The notes: generated from the letters alone by a model not told the origin. A DNA stretch of 64,000 nt from Weissella koreensis KCTC 3621 (GCF_000277645.1 NZ_AKGG01000005.1:1-64000), one strand, 5' to 3'; positions 1 through 9,780 are shown, numbered from the stretch's first letter. A program made the numbers and translations.

Positions 1-35
1 TAAAGCAATCCAAGTTTTTTTATTTATTATTATCA

Positions 36-311
36 TTAATTATGTTGCCACCGCTTCATTTTGGCAAGATTCTTAGGATACATTTTTTTAAGAACGAATC
101 GCTTTAAATAGCCAATGTTAGGATTGTGATCTAACCCATCAAGATTTATTTTGATCATATCATCAATTGTTAAATTTGGATCATTAAATTTACCATTTTC
201 AAAACAATAGTTACAATATTCTCGATTACGAATACCATTAGAATTTGTTCCAAAATCCTCTAAATGCTCAATAGGCATACCACAACTTTGACAAATATAT
301 TGCATACTCAT
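36..311 (-). CDS. small zinc-ribbon protein
   Basis: A 91-residue protein of unknown function. The N-terminus has a CQSCGMP motif followed by a CNYC motif near residue 35, so four cysteines could form one treble-clef or ribbon-type zinc site. The C-terminal half is basic and ends in a Lys/Met/Arg-rich helix. A paralogue with the same cysteine layout is encoded at 33960-34220. The start at 311 is chosen because an AGGAG sequence lies 8 bases upstream on the minus strand; an in-frame Met two codons later is possible. It is transcribed divergently from the hexuronate operon. The family resembles the putative zinc ribbon proteins common in Firmicutes; no biochemical role can be assigned. Confidence 0.8.
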   Translation of the reverse strand: MSMQYICQSCGMPIEHLEDFGTNSNGIRNREYCNYCFENGKFNDPNLTIDDMIKINLDGLDHNPNIGYLKRFVLKKMYPKNLAKMKRWQHN

Positions 312-356
312 AATAAAACTCCTTAGTAAAAAATTTAAAAAATAAGTTCAAGTTGA

Positions 357-372
357 TTGTAAGCGTTTTCAA
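357..372 (+). promoter_or_regulatory. cre site (CcpA operator)
   Basis: The 16-mer TTGTAAGCGTTTTCAA matches the catabolite-responsive element consensus WTGNNARCGNWWWCAW at every position. It lies between the divergent zinc-ribbon gene and the hexuronate operon, upstream of the likely -10 (TATGAT, 445-450) of the latter. Confidence 0.75.
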
Positions 373-455
373 AAATGTGGTCAATTATTTCTTTTGTTTT
401 TTAAAAAGTTAAATATTAATATATCAATTTTATAATTATTGTGATATGATTTATA

Positions 456-480
456 CGTTCGAACGAGAAAGCGCTTTCAA
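456..480 (+). promoter_or_regulatory. operator cluster: CGTTCGAACG palindrome plus second cre-like site
   Basis: Positions 456-465 form the perfect palindrome CGTTCGAACG. The next bases, 465-480, form a cre-like site centred on the palindrome GAAAGCGCTTTC, with two mismatches to the consensus. Both lie just downstream of the candidate -10 TATGAT (445-450), where a repressor would block initiation. The first palindrome may be the operator of a pathway-specific regulator not encoded here. That assignment is inference. Confidence 0.5.
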
Positions 481-540
481 AACATATGTTGATCAATTAT
501 TTCAGAAACAATTATTTCAGAATGATAGAGGATTAAGGAT

Positions 541-1977
541 ATGGATACTAGTACTGATATGTTAGGTAGCCAGGGTGCAACTCTGAACACTCGCATTCCA
601 ATGAGTCAGAAAATATCGTATGGATTTGGTGATTTCGGAAATGGATTTATGTTCGATTTAGGTCAGGCATACTTAACAAAATTTTGGACGGATGAAGGAT
701 TATCAGCTGCAGTAGTTGGAGGTATATTTGTTTTTACAAAAATTTTTGATGCATTTATGGATCCGATTGCTGGTTCTGTAATTGATGCCAGAAAGCCTAG
801 CAAACATGGTAAATTTCGCCCAGTTATGATGGTTTCGGCTGTGGTTCTTGGCCTTATGACAGTTATAACATTCACGATGCCTTCAAGCATGTCAATGACA
901 AGTAAAATAATTTATGCTTATGCGGCTTATATGATTTGGGGATTAGTTTATTCATTTACAAATGACCCATATGGATCATTAGCATCAGTTATGACGAGAA
1001 ATTCACAAGATCGAAATTTCATGGCGACGACACGTCAAGTTGGATCAGTTGCCGCACAGTTTATAACTGGAGTAGCTTTTGTACCATTAGCATTAATGTT
1101 TACTAGATCACAAGTAGCAACAACATCTGGAATATCTGGACATGGATATTTTATAGCGTCATTAGTATTTGCAATTATGGGTGTGGCAATGTTTGCCGTT
1201 TGTTTCTTAGGTACACGTGAAAACGTAAAAGTTGATTACGATGGAACTAAAAAGGCAGAAAAAGTTAAATTTAAAGATATCGCTAAAGTTGTCTTTACGA
1301 ATGGTCCTTTAGGAGCTTTGATTTTGATGACTCTATTCACAATCTCAGCAATGAATACCAATAATTCAATGATGATTTTCTTTGCTCAATATAATTTACA
1401 TAATATTTCACTTCAACCGGTTATTAATGCAATTATGATGGGATCTGCCATTGTTGGAGTATTTATGATTCCATTCTTAACAAAACGTTGGGGACAAAAG
1501 CAAGTTGCAGTAGTTTCATTAATTGTCTCAGCTATTGCTAATTTAATTAATTTCGTAATTCCAGAGAATACGATAACATTTATTCTTTTCGTGACAATTG
1601 GGTATACCGCTTTGGCTATTCCTAATGGAATTACTTGGGCAATGGTTTCAAATGCGATTGATTATGGGCAATGGCATACTGGACATCGACGTGAAGCAAT
1701 TACATATGCCGCATTTAATTTTTCACGAAAAATTGCTCAATCATTAGCGGCATTTGTAACATCAGGAGTTTTGGCTATTACAGGATATGTTGCTAATAAA
1801 CCGCAAACACCTGAAACATTACATGGAATTCGGGCCGCGATGACATTGTATCCTGGAGTGACAATGTTATTGGCAGCCCTAACACTAGGGTTCTTATACA
1901 AATTGAACGAGACAAAGTATGAGGAGATGATTACTGATTTGGATAATGGTCGTTGGGAAAAGGGAACTTTGGAATAG
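541..1977 (+). CDS. GPH-family sugar/cation symporter, probably for hexuronates
   Basis: A 478-residue integral membrane protein with about 12 predicted hydrophobic segments. It has the glycoside-pentoside-hexuronide:cation symporter signature: an early helix with Asp residues (FGDFGNGFMFDLGQAYL), a FDAFMDPIAG segment and a cytoplasmic loop with GKFRP. It is the first gene of an operon with uxaE and uxaC, which makes galacturonate or glucuronate the most likely substrate, imported with H+ or Na+. The sequence alone does not fix the substrate. The start ATG follows GAGGATTAAGGAT. Regulation by CcpA is likely from the flanking cre sites. Confidence 0.85.
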   Translation: MDTSTDMLGSQGATLNTRIPMSQKISYGFGDFGNGFMFDLGQAYLTKFWTDEGLSAAVVGGIFVFTKIFDAFMDPIAGSVIDARKPSKHGKFRPVMMVSAVVLGLMTVITFTMPSSMSMTSKIIYAYAAYMIWGLVYSFTNDPYGSLASVMTRNSQDRNFMATTRQVGSVAAQFITGVAFVPLALMFTRSQVATTSGISGHGYFIASLVFAIMGVAMFAVCFLGTRENVKVDYDGTKKAEKVKFKDIAKVVFTNGPLGALILMTLFTISAMNTNNSMMIFFAQYNLHNISLQPVINAIMMGSAIVGVFMIPFLTKRWGQKQVAVVSLIVSAIANLINFVIPENTITFILFVTIGYTALAIPNGITWAMVSNAIDYGQWHTGHRREAITYAAFNFSRKIAQSLAAFVTSGVLAITGYVANKPQTPETLHGIRAAMTLYPGVTMLLAALTLGFLYKLNETKYEEMITDLDNGRWEKGTLE

Positions 1978-2037
1978 ATTTTAAATTTAAAGAATTTAAA
2001 GTATGAATATTTTTATTAGAAGAAAGAGGAAAATATA

Positions 2038-3603
2038 ATGAATTTAGATACATTGTTAAATGATGTTGAAGTTATTTTGGATGCGAATGGAAATTATGAT
2101 AATTTAGAAAATTCAGATATCTATGTTCCTAGTATCAAAGTTGATCGAAAGAATGTTTACTTTATATTGAAGAGTAATAACAAAAAAAAGTTAGTTGGAT
2201 TTATTGATACTGATCTAATTAATGATTTTGAAACTATTGAAAGTAAAGAAGTAGCTAATAAAACATTGTTTATTGGTAAATTAAATTCTAAAAATCTTAA
2301 GGCAATTGAAGAACGTTTTAACTGGGTTGAGCCAACTTCACGGCATGGTTATAAATATACCTTTGGACTAGGTGATCGATTGGGCCTAGCTTCACAAGCA
2401 CATTTACGTTTGTTCAAAGCACATAAGGACATTTTCCCTGTTTTGGGACAACAATCAATTCGTGAATTAATTTTAACTGGACGAACATTTAGTGATGTTG
2501 TGGAAGATGCTGCGTGGGCTGTATTTGAAGAAGGATACACAACTGGTTGGGGCGCAGATGGTGATCATGTTAAAAATGACTTTGAAATTGATTACGCCAT
2601 TAAGTCCGGCGAGACTATGATTACTCTTGATTTAACTGAAGATCTTCATCCAGAGGTTGTTACTTTATCAGATGAAGAATTAGATGAAAAGTTTAATGCT
2701 TTAGATGAAGAATTTGTTAATCGATTTAACAAGACATATTTAAACCAAGAATTCAAAATAAATGATACATTAAGTGTGAAATTTACTAAGCGAGATTTGG
2801 AAGAATCTGTGTTAATGTATTATGATGCAATTTTACGGTCAGTATTTGTTTATAATCGTTATGTTGTACCATTTAACCTTGATTTTGAAATATCAGTTGA
2901 CGAAACATCGGAACCAACTTCACCCGAAAATCATTATTTCTTTGCAAGCGAATTAAGTTTAAATAATGTGGTTGTAGAAACATTAGCACCACGTTTCTAT
3001 GGAGAGTTTCAAAAGGCCATCGATTATATTGGTGATGTTAATCGATTTGAAAAAGAATATATTGAACATCAAGCCATCGCTGAAAAATTTGGTTATCGGA
3101 TATCAGTTCACTCAGGTTCCGATAAGTTAAGTGTTTATGAGATTATTGGACGTGTTTCTAAAAAAGGTTGGCATGTTAAAACTGCTGGTACAAACTGGCT
3201 AGAAGCATTACGAGTAATTGCTGCTAAGGATCCTGAATTAATGATTGATTTATATAAATTCTCTTATGAAAACTTAGATGATGTAGCTAATATGTACGTC
3301 TTTAATGCACAAGAAAATGTTAAAAAAGGACTAGTAATGAAGCCTGAAGATGTCACATTAGATAATGTACATGTTTTACTTCAAGATGATGATACTAGAC
3401 AAGTACTACATACAATGTATGGATCAATTTTAAATTTGAAGAGTAGCTATAAGTACGTTTATCGTAATCAAATTTTTAATATCCTACATGAAAATGAAGA
3501 CTTATATGGACAATATTTGAATACTCATATTGCAGAACACCTTGATTTGCTTGAAGGAAAATTCAAGAATAAAGATGAAGTGATTGCACATTATGAAGGT
3601 TAG
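2038..3603 (+). CDS. uxaE: tagaturonate epimerase (UxaE family)
   Basis: A 521-residue cytosolic protein that resembles the UxaE tagaturonate/fructuronate epimerase family. A GLGDRLGLAS motif follows a conserved SRHGY at about residues 100-118, and an HSGSDK motif lies near residue 358. In the family this enzyme converts D-tagaturonate to D-fructuronate, so galacturonate can enter the glucuronate branch without tagaturonate reductase and altronate dehydratase. It sits between the transporter (60-base gap) and uxaC (18-base gap), which supports the role. Fructuronate reductase and mannonate dehydratase are not in this window. The family call rests on recognised motifs and context, not on an alignment. 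Confidence 0.72.
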   Translation: MNLDTLLNDVEVILDANGNYDNLENSDIYVPSIKVDRKNVYFILKSNNKKKLVGFIDTDLINDFETIESKEVANKTLFIGKLNSKNLKAIEERFNWVEPTSRHGYKYTFGLGDRLGLASQAHLRLFKAHKDIFPVLGQQSIRELILTGRTFSDVVEDAAWAVFEEGYTTGWGADGDHVKNDFEIDYAIKSGETMITLDLTEDLHPEVVTLSDEELDEKFNALDEEFVNRFNKTYLNQEFKINDTLSVKFTKRDLEESVLMYYDAILRSVFVYNRYVVPFNLDFEISVDETSEPTSPENHYFFASELSLNNVVVETLAPRFYGEFQKAIDYIGDVNRFEKEYIEHQAIAEKFGYRISVHSGSDKLSVYEIIGRVSKKGWHVKTAGTNWLEALRVIAAKDPELMIDLYKFSYENLDDVANMYVFNAQENVKKGLVMKPEDVTLDNVHVLLQDDDTRQVLHTMYGSILNLKSSYKYVYRNQIFNILHENEDLYGQYLNTHIAEHLDLLEGKFKNKDEVIAHYEG

Positions 3604-3621
3604 TTTGAAAGGAGGAATATA

Positions 3622-5049
3622 ATGAATTTATTAGATGATGATTTCTTGTTAGAAAATAAAATGGCGATTAATTTGTATCATAAGTATGCTGAAAATATGC
3701 CAATTATTGACTATCACTGCCACTTAAATCCAAATGAAATATATGAGAATAAGAATTTTGAAAATATTACTAAATTATGGTTAAATGATGGAACATATGG
3801 TGACCATTATAAGTGGCGATTAATGCGTGCTAATGGAGTTCCAGAAAAATTGGTTACTGGTGATGGAGCAGACTATGATAAGTTTATTGCTTGGGCAGGT
3901 ACTATTGAAAAAGCATTGGGGAATCCATTATACGAGTGGACACATTTAGAATTACGTCGTTTTTTCCATATTGATGAACAATTGACAGTAGAATCTGCAC
4001 CACGTATCTGGAAGAAAGCTAACGAACTACTAGCTACAGATGCATTTAAGCCCCGTAATTTGATTAAAAATTCTAATGTTAAGTTAGTTACAACAACGGA
4101 TGATCCTATTTCTGATCTACATTATCATGAATTAATTGCTAACGATGAAGCGGAAAATGGATTTAAAGTTTTACCAGCTATGCGTCCAGATGGATTAATT
4201 CAAATTTTTAAACCAACATTTGGAGAATATTTACAAAAATTGGGTGCTTCTGTTGATTTTGAAATTAATACAATTGAAGATATTGTAAGAGCTATGCGTA
4301 TTAAATTTGATTTTTTCAAATTGCACGGTGGTAAGTTATCAGATCATTCATTACTACAATATAAATATGTTGAAGCATCAGATAGTGAAGTGAATGAAAT
4401 TATTGCTAAAGCTATGCAAAATGAGGTAATAACTGCAGACGAAGAAAATGCATATTTAACTAAGTTATTGCTGGAATTGATGAAGTTAAATACTGAATAT
4501 GGATGGGTCATGCAGTTCCATATTAATTCTAAACGTGATCTAGATTTAGGAATGTATAATAAAATTGGTCCTGATACTGGATATGATATGATCGGAACGC
4601 AAGCTGATATTGTTGAAGGAATGCGTCAATTATTTACTAAGGCTCAAACAGAAAATGCTATTCCAAAAACAATTCTTTATTCACTTAATCCTAATGATTG
4701 GATGCAATTGGCAACAATGATGCAAAGTTTCCAAAGCAATGATAATGGAGATAAGAATCGTATTCAACTTGGAGCAGCATGGTGGTTTAATGATACTGCT
4801 GAAGGAATGGAAGAACAATTAAGAGTATTTGCACAACAAAGCCTACTACCAAATTTCATTGGAATGCTCACTGATTCTCGAAGTTTCTTATCATACCCAC
4901 GTCATGAATATTTCCGTCGCGTTTTGTCAAATTATCTAGGAAAGTTAGCAACTACTGGAAGAATTCCTTATGATGAAGAGTTATTAGGTCAGGTCGTTAA
5001 AGACATTTCTTATAATAATGCGTATGATTATTTTAAATTTTTTGAATAA
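3622..5049 (+). CDS. uxaC: uronate isomerase
   Basis: A 475-residue enzyme of the amidohydrolase superfamily. It interconverts D-glucuronate and D-fructuronate, and D-galacturonate and D-tagaturonate. The metal-binding HxH motif appears as IIDYHCHLNPNEI at residues 29-41. FFKLHGGK and MQFHIN segments and a late TDSRSFLSYPRHEYFRR segment are typical of the family, and the length matches the usual 465-480 residues. The start is preceded by a strong AAAGGAGG. It is the last gene of the hexuronate operon and is followed by a rho-independent terminator. Confidence 0.95.
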   Translation: MNLLDDDFLLENKMAINLYHKYAENMPIIDYHCHLNPNEIYENKNFENITKLWLNDGTYGDHYKWRLMRANGVPEKLVTGDGADYDKFIAWAGTIEKALGNPLYEWTHLELRRFFHIDEQLTVESAPRIWKKANELLATDAFKPRNLIKNSNVKLVTTTDDPISDLHYHELIANDEAENGFKVLPAMRPDGLIQIFKPTFGEYLQKLGASVDFEINTIEDIVRAMRIKFDFFKLHGGKLSDHSLLQYKYVEASDSEVNEIIAKAMQNEVITADEENAYLTKLLLELMKLNTEYGWVMQFHINSKRDLDLGMYNKIGPDTGYDMIGTQADIVEGMRQLFTKAQTENAIPKTILYSLNPNDWMQLATMMQSFQSNDNGDKNRIQLGAAWWFNDTAEGMEEQLRVFAQQSLLPNFIGMLTDSRSFLSYPRHEYFRRVLSNYLGKLATTGRIPYDEELLGQVVKDISYNNAYDYFKFFE

Positions 5050-5073
5050 TAATTTGTTTACTTAATATAAATT

Positions 5074-5110
5074 AAGCCAAGTCACTTATCAATAGTGCCT
5101 TGGCTTTTAT
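5074..5110 (+). terminator. rho-independent terminator after uxaC
   Basis: AAGCCAAG (5074-5081) pairs with CTTGGCTT (5099-5106), with an inner CACT/AGTG stem, followed by a short T tract. Confidence 0.8.
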
Positions 5111-5261
5111 ATTTAATTCACTTTTTTAATTTCTTTTATTATATCGTAGTTAGTTGTTATGGAATACCAATAAATGTACATATCTTACCTATAACTATGT
5201 GGTTCCTTACTGTTTAGGCCAATTGAATTGATTATTTTTAAAAGCTGCATAATAATAAAAT

Positions 5262-5277
5262 TTGTAAGCGTTTACAC
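5262..5277 (+). promoter_or_regulatory. cre site upstream of xylP
   Basis: TTGTAAGCGTTTACAC matches the cre consensus at 15 of 16 positions. It lies 56 bases before the chosen xylP start and argues that the open frame upstream of 5333 is leader rather than protein. Confidence 0.7.
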
Positions 5278-5332
5278 GAAACAAAAATGTTTTTATTATT
5301 TTAGAAATAAGCTAACTCTAAGGAGAAATGTT

Positions 5333-6742
5333 ATGAATAATGGTAATCAAGTTAAATGGCCGGAACGGCTAGCTTATGCCATGTCAGATTTTGGCTGTAA
5401 TACAATTTTTCAAATTGTAGGAACATATTTTATGGTGTTTAGTACCGATACAATGGGGATTAAAGCCTCAGTTGTTGCTGGACTGTTTGCGTTAACTGCA
5501 ATTATTGATTCAATTGACGGTGTGGTTTGGGGACAATTTATTGACCGGACACACACAAAATGGGGAAAATCTCGTCCTTACTGGCTCTGGTTCTCAGTGC
5601 CATTTGCACTATTCTGTATTATGTCATTCTCAGCACCAAATTTGCCAATGACTTGGAAGATTGTTTGGATTTACGTTGCATATATTGGAGCTAAGGTTTT
5701 ATATTCAGGAATTAATATTCCTGTCACTTCAATTTTGCCAGCCATGACTAGCAATCCACAAGAACGAGTAACCCTTTCAACGGTTCGTCAATTCTTTGGG
5801 AACTTGGGTGCAGCGGTTTTCCTACCATTAACTTTGCCAGCTGTTGCATTCTTCGCTGGGATTTTCGATAAGCAAAACTCAAATCCTTCAACCTCAGCAA
5901 CTGGTTGGTTTATCTGGGCAGTGATTCTTGGAATTGTAACTATAATTTGCTTGATGACAGCTTTCAAGGGAACACGTGAACGTGTGGTAACTAAAGATTC
6001 AAATCGTTCAGTACCAATGCGTGAATCAATTAAAGCTTTGAAAGGAAATTATCCTTGGGCAATTATCATTTTCATCAACTTTGTGTATTGGGGAAGTTTT
6101 GCCATTCGTCAAAGTTCATTACCATATTACTTCAAGTATGTTCTACATAATGAAGCATTGGGAAGTGCGGTACTAGCCGGAACGATCATCACTTTGATTT
6201 CGACAGCAATGGTACCATTCTTCTCAAAGCGCATTGGTAAGCGTAATACTATGTTTATCGGGATGGTAGGAACTGCCATTTCACAAGTGATATTACATTT
6301 TGCGGATCAAATGAATGGTAATGTTCCGATGATCTTGTTTGGAATGTTAGTTTACTACATCAGTTATGGATTAGTGGGAGCTTTAATTGCCGTAATGCTT
6401 TCTGACGCTGTTGATTTTGGAGAGTGGAAGAACGGAATTCGAGCAGAAGGATTTGTAACTTCATTTAGTTCATTTAGTGCCAAGCTAGGAATGGGACTAG
6501 GAAGTATGTTACTGTCAGCTGTTTTGGCTGGTGGTGGTTATGTTGCCGCAAATGCAGGATCATCTGCTGGACAAACTGCATCAGCACTTGACGCAATCCG
6601 GTTAGGATTTATCTGGATTCCATTGATTGGATATGTGGCTTCTGGTTTGGTCTTATTATTCAATAATGTGGATAAGCTAGAACCACAAATGGTTAGTGAT
6701 TTGGAAAATAAGCATCAGCGTGAAGCTGAAGAATTATCATAA
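5333..6742 (+). CDS. xylP: GPH-family transporter, probably isoprimeverose/xyloside (XylP-like)
   Basis: A 469-residue symporter with about 12 membrane segments. The ATG at 5333 is chosen because AAGGAGAAATGTT precedes it. The frame extends upstream to 5228, but that part crosses a cre site and encodes no credible extension of the transporter. GPH features include YAMSDFGCN in helix 1, a DSIDGVVWGQFIDRT segment and TKWGKSRPYW in the loop after helix 2. The next gene is an alpha-xylosidase, the same pairing as xylPQ of Lactobacillus pentosus, so isoprimeverose (alpha-xylosyl-1,6-glucose) is the likely substrate. A CcpA site precedes it. Confidence 0.82.
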   Translation: MNNGNQVKWPERLAYAMSDFGCNTIFQIVGTYFMVFSTDTMGIKASVVAGLFALTAIIDSIDGVVWGQFIDRTHTKWGKSRPYWLWFSVPFALFCIMSFSAPNLPMTWKIVWIYVAYIGAKVLYSGINIPVTSILPAMTSNPQERVTLSTVRQFFGNLGAAVFLPLTLPAVAFFAGIFDKQNSNPSTSATGWFIWAVILGIVTIICLMTAFKGTRERVVTKDSNRSVPMRESIKALKGNYPWAIIIFINFVYWGSFAIRQSSLPYYFKYVLHNEALGSAVLAGTIITLISTAMVPFFSKRIGKRNTMFIGMVGTAISQVILHFADQMNGNVPMILFGMLVYYISYGLVGALIAVMLSDAVDFGEWKNGIRAEGFVTSFSSFSAKLGMGLGSMLLSAVLAGGGYVAANAGSSAGQTASALDAIRLGFIWIPLIGYVASGLVLLFNNVDKLEPQMVSDLENKHQREAEELS

Positions 6743-6766
6743 AAAATATAAAAGAGGGCATAAATT

Positions 6767-8905
6767 ATGAAATTTTCAAATGGATATTGGTTAGGAAAAG
6801 ATGAATACATTATTAATTCACCGATTGAAGCATTCGATACTTCGATTTTAACAGCGAAAGAAGCTGAAAAAAGTAGTGAAACTTTAATAGTAAATGCAAG
6901 TTATCAAAGATTAGCCTCGCGTAGTGATATGTTGGATGTTGGTAATACTACCATGTCAGTATTCAGCCCTGCGCCTGATGTGATTGGGGTTGAGTTGAAG
7001 CATTTTGATCAAAACGATCATAATCCTTTATATGAATTAACGACCCAAAACGTAAATCCTGAAATCAATGTTGACGATCAAAAAGCTCATTATAAGAGTG
7101 GAGATTTGGAATTAACGGTTGATATGCACAATAAATTTAACCTTGATTTCAATTATAAAGGTAAGCGTATTACAGGCTCTGAATTTAAAGCCCAAGGTTC
7201 TATTGATGATTTGTCAGGTCAACAATTAGGTCAAGTAATGCATCCTAATACTGTTGTTGGTGCACAGGCTATGGTAAGTGATCGTCAAGTTACTCGTGCT
7301 GACCACTATATGCGTGAGCAATTGAGTTTACTACCTGGAACCAAAGTTTATGGTTTTGGTGAAACATTTGGCCCATTTGTTAAAAATGGTCAAACAATTG
7401 ATATCATTAATCGTGATGGCGGAACTGGTTCAGACCAAAGTTATAAGGCAATTCCATTCTACATTGCAGCTAAAGCAGGAATTTCAAAGGATGCCAAAGG
7501 GACCTATTATGGAGTCTTTGTAAATGAAAGCCAACCTACTAGCTTTGAAGTAGCAACAGAAGTCGTTGATCGTGTTAGCTTCTCAACGCGAGGTGAGAGC
7601 CTAGAATATTATGTAATCGCTGGAGAAACGCCTAAGGATGTTTTGGGTAAGTACAATAAGTTGACGGGTGGTTCTACTTTGCCACCAGAGTGGACTTTTG
7701 GTTTGTGGCTTTCAACATCATTTACAACAGATTATTCCGAAGAAACGGTTATGAAGTTTATTGATGGAATGTTTGAGCGTGATATTCCTTTGTCAGTTTT
7801 CCACTTTGATTGTTTCTGGATGAAAGGCTTTGAGTGGAGTAATTTTGAATGGGATAAAGAACAATTCCCAGATCCAGAAGGTTTGATCAAGCGATTACAT
7901 GATCGAGGTTTGAAAGTTTGTGTTTGGATTAATCCATATATCTCACAAAAGTCACGTTTATTCAAGATTGGTAAGGAAAAAGGTTACTTTATTAAGCGGA
8001 CCGATGGTAACGTTTGGCAATGGGATTTGTGGCAACCCGGAAATGCCATTGTTGATTTCACTAATCCAGAAGCCGTACAATGGTATCAAGGATTATTGAA
8101 GAATTTATTAGATATGGGTGTAGATTGCTTTAAAACTGACTTTGGTGAGCGAATTCCAATGCATGATGCGGTTTATTATAATGGTAATAATCCAGAAGGT
8201 GAACATAACTATTACACACATCGTTACAATAAGGCCGTCTTTGAGCTTTTGAAGCAAGAGAAGGGTGATGATGAAGCTGTGGTCTTCGCCCGCTCAGCAA
8301 CTGTCGGCGGACAACAATATCCAGTTCACTGGGGTGGAGATAACTTGAGCCAATTCCATTCAATGGCTGATACCTTGCGAGGTGGCTTAAGTTTGATGTC
8401 ATCAGGATTTACTTTCTGGAGTCATGATATAGGCGGCTTTGAAGAAAATGCTAGTGCCGCTATTTATAAGCGTTGGACTCAATTTGGATTACTATCAAGT
8501 CATTCTCGTTACCATGGTAATATTCAATATCGGGTGCCATGGCTCTTTGATGAAGAAGCAGTTGATGTTACACGTAACTTTGCGAAGCTAAAGCAAGACA
8601 TGATGCCTTATATCTACAGTGAAGCTAAGGCCTCAGTTGCTGCGGGTATTCCATTGATGCGACCAATGTATCTTGAATTCCCAGACGATGCCAATTGTGC
8701 TGATCTTGATCGCCAATATATGTTTGGTTCTGACCTTTTGGTTGCACCAGTGATGAGTGAAGATGGGGATGTTGATTACTATCTTCCAGCTGGACATTGG
8801 CAACATGTGATTGATGGTCGTGAGATTACAGTTGATACTCATGGACAATGGATGGCTGAAAATTATGATTATTTAAGCTTACCAGTATGGAAAAAAATTG
8901 ATTAA
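6767..8905 (+). CDS. xylQ: alpha-xylosidase, glycoside hydrolase family 31
   Basis: A 712-residue GH31 enzyme of the YicI/XylQ type that releases xylose from isoprimeverose in the cytosol. It opens with the KFSNGYWL sequence seen in YicI relatives. The catalytic nucleophile is in KTDFGERIP (Asp458) and the acid/base Asp is in HWGGDN (Asp525). The usual WGFGETF-type (YGFGETFGPF) and SRYHGN motifs are present. It lies 24 bases after xylP. The product xylose would feed xylA and xylB, which lie about 6-7 kb downstream. Length is slightly below YicI (about 770). Confidence 0.92.
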   Translation: MKFSNGYWLGKDEYIINSPIEAFDTSILTAKEAEKSSETLIVNASYQRLASRSDMLDVGNTTMSVFSPAPDVIGVELKHFDQNDHNPLYELTTQNVNPEINVDDQKAHYKSGDLELTVDMHNKFNLDFNYKGKRITGSEFKAQGSIDDLSGQQLGQVMHPNTVVGAQAMVSDRQVTRADHYMREQLSLLPGTKVYGFGETFGPFVKNGQTIDIINRDGGTGSDQSYKAIPFYIAAKAGISKDAKGTYYGVFVNESQPTSFEVATEVVDRVSFSTRGESLEYYVIAGETPKDVLGKYNKLTGGSTLPPEWTFGLWLSTSFTTDYSEETVMKFIDGMFERDIPLSVFHFDCFWMKGFEWSNFEWDKEQFPDPEGLIKRLHDRGLKVCVWINPYISQKSRLFKIGKEKGYFIKRTDGNVWQWDLWQPGNAIVDFTNPEAVQWYQGLLKNLLDMGVDCFKTDFGERIPMHDAVYYNGNNPEGEHNYYTHRYNKAVFELLKQEKGDDEAVVFARSATVGGQQYPVHWGGDNLSQFHSMADTLRGGLSLMSSGFTFWSHDIGGFEENASAAIYKRWTQFGLLSSHSRYHGNIQYRVPWLFDEEAVDVTRNFAKLKQDMMPYIYSEAKASVAAGIPLMRPMYLEFPDDANCADLDRQYMFGSDLLVAPVMSEDGDVDYYLPAGHWQHVIDGREITVDTHGQWMAENYDYLSLPVWKKID

Positions 8906-8929
8906 AAAGACGAAATCAGAGGATTAATT

Positions 8930-9754
8930 ATGTCGGCCGAAAAGGGTGGTGAATATGAGGTAGTCGTTAATAATAACGATGTAGATGTGCGGATTTTTGT
9001 CTCACGTGAAGAACCAGGTTTTAAGCCGCCTCATTGGCATCGGCATGTTGAAATTGTCTTAGTTTTATCTGGAACGGTAACTTTTAGTTATGAAGGGCAT
9101 GATGTCGTCTTACAACCAGGTGAGTTTATTGCGATCGGCTCTGGGGTACTACATTCGTCGAGTCATGAAAAAAATTGTTCCATAGTGTTACAAATTCCAG
9201 TTTCTTATTTGGAAAAATACTGGGATAATCCTGAAAATATGTTATTTACTATTCATAAAAAGGACCGGTTTGATTCTGAGTATCAAGAAATTGTTGTAGC
9301 ATTACAAGAGATGGCTCACGTTTATCAACACAAGATTAGTGGTTATCGGTTCAAGTTCAATGAATTGATGTTACATTGTCTGTATTTGATTTTTACTAAA
9401 TATGGTCAGGATAGTGTGGTCGTTAACGTTGGACAAAATAATCGTTTAAAAGAAGTTTTATCCGATATAAATGAACGTTATTCAATGGTACTTACCGTAA
9501 ATAATCTCGCTCAGAAATTCAATTATAATCCTGACTATTTAAGTCGCTTTTTTAAACAAAAGACGGGGATTTCTTTGAATCGGTACATTTACTTAGTCCG
9601 TCTATCACATGTCCACTTTGAGGTGGTTAATAGTGATAAACCGATTCATAATATTTTTTCAGACAATGGTGTCAAAAATATTCGCTTAGGTACTAAATTA
9701 TTTGAACAGTATTATGGATCATTACCACGTGAGATTAGAAAACAACGGAAATAA
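8930..9754 (+). CDS. AraC-family transcriptional regulator with cupin domain
   Basis: A 274-residue regulator. Residues about 30-100 form a cupin sensor (PPHWHRHVEIVLVLSG, VVLQPGEFIAIGSG, VLHSS). Residues about 170-274 hold two helix-turn-helix units: LTVNNLAQKFNYNPDYLSRF and a more degenerate IHNIFSDNGVKNIRLGTKLF ending in YYGSLPREIRKQ. It follows xylQ by 24 bases and probably belongs to the same transcript, so it likely activates xylPQ in response to a sugar ligand. The ligand cannot be told from the sequence. Confidence 0.85.
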   Translation: MSAEKGGEYEVVVNNNDVDVRIFVSREEPGFKPPHWHRHVEIVLVLSGTVTFSYEGHDVVLQPGEFIAIGSGVLHSSSHEKNCSIVLQIPVSYLEKYWDNPENMLFTIHKKDRFDSEYQEIVVALQEMAHVYQHKISGYRFKFNELMLHCLYLIFTKYGQDSVVVNVGQNNRLKEVLSDINERYSMVLTVNNLAQKFNYNPDYLSRFFKQKTGISLNRYIYLVRLSHVHFEVVNSDKPIHNIFSDNGVKNIRLGTKLFEQYYGSLPREIRKQRK

Positions 9755-9780
9755 AAGTTGTTATATGTTAAGTTTGTTGG

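Noticed and set aside
5148..5175. Third XylR operator upstream of xylP
   Set aside because: It begins AGTTAGTTG like the xylA site but the second arm pairs poorly, with at least three mismatches.
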